Part shown: positions 14,576 through 14,664 of the stretch, in pieces
Layout: every line of letters begins with the position of its first letter
Position numbering within the stretch: the first letter of the stretch is position 1
Source: DATCDR01 sp036510575
Lineage (GTDB): Bacteria; Actinomycetota; Acidimicrobiia; Acidimicrobiales; Bog-793
DNA: 14,664 nt
Assembly: GCA_036510575.1 (NCBI GenBank)
Contig: DATCDR010000208.1
Location: 1 to 14,664 of the forward strand
Reading direction: 5' to 3'
Program-made: the position numbers and the translations under genes
The notes under the pieces: model-generated
Seen by the model: only the letters and a program-made list of their open reading frames with translations
Databases searched by the model: none
What the model was told of the DNA's origin: nothing

Positions 14576-14664
14576 GTATTATCTTGGCTACACCTACCGA
14601 CCCCAGAAGGACCATGGGTGCTGCTCAGCAGACAGATCCGGGGGATTCACGGACTTAACTTCGG

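Larger units (their letters stand above)
12702..14664 (-). mobile_element. IS1634-family-type insertion sequence, about 1.96 kb
   Basis: It is bounded by the 9-bp perfect terminal inverted repeats CCGAAGTTA (12702-12710) and TAACTTCGG (14656-14664). Similarity inside the termini fades quickly. The element carries one transposase gene, 74 nt from the left end and about 115 nt from the right end. The window ends on the last base of the right repeat, so the right flank and any target-site duplication cannot be checked. It looks intact and potentially active. The family is assigned from the transposase motifs, not from a database hit. Confidence 0.82.

Overview
The window is GC-rich DNA with strong G/C preference at codon third positions, frequent GTG starts and overlapping start/stop junctions. 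It looks like an actinobacterium. A secreted protein built from repeats of the type 'GYWLVTRTGRVYAFG...GSV...VGIAP', and a second secreted protein with a Cys-bounded basic N-terminal domain and a poly-threonine linker, are styles I associate with the class Acidimicrobiia. That placement is an inference from style, not a search result.

Layout. Bases 1-509 hold no gene I can support, apart from a strong hairpin. Bases 510-3472 (minus strand) carry a two-gene unit for exported proteins: an Ig-like plus tandem-repeat protein, followed with a 4-nt GTGA overlap by an FG-GAP/PQQ-like beta-propeller protein. Diverging from it is an orphan Rieske non-heme iron oxygenase alpha subunit (3886-5238, plus), with a small palindrome just upstream. 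A 619-nt stretch follows that contains a stop-interrupted open frame. Next is a VOC-fold protein that has lost most canonical metal ligands (5858-6337, minus).

Bases 6687-9856 (plus) form a compact glycerol-catabolism operon: glycerol kinase (glpK) and FAD-dependent glycerol-3-phosphate dehydrogenase (glpD), coupled by an ATGA overlap. Together they turn glycerol into dihydroxyacetone phosphate and pass electrons to the respiratory chain. No glycerol facilitator or regulator lies alongside. After a 334-nt gap come a secreted poly-Thr-linker protein (10191-11294) and a short MetE-type zinc methyltransferase homologue (11368-12528).

The right end (12702-14664) is an IS1634-type insertion sequence. 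It has an intact DDE transposase on the minus strand, 9-bp perfect terminal inverted repeats, and a promoter placed so that the transposase mRNA should be leaderless. The window stops on the last base of the right inverted repeat.

Apart from the glycerol operon and the exported pair, the genes do not form an obvious pathway. I see no convincing new multi-gene system. The points most worth a second look are the coupled exported repeat proteins, the orphan oxygenase with its palindrome, the ligand-poor VOC protein, the stop-interrupted frame at 5484-5849, and the leaderless promoter of the insertion sequence.
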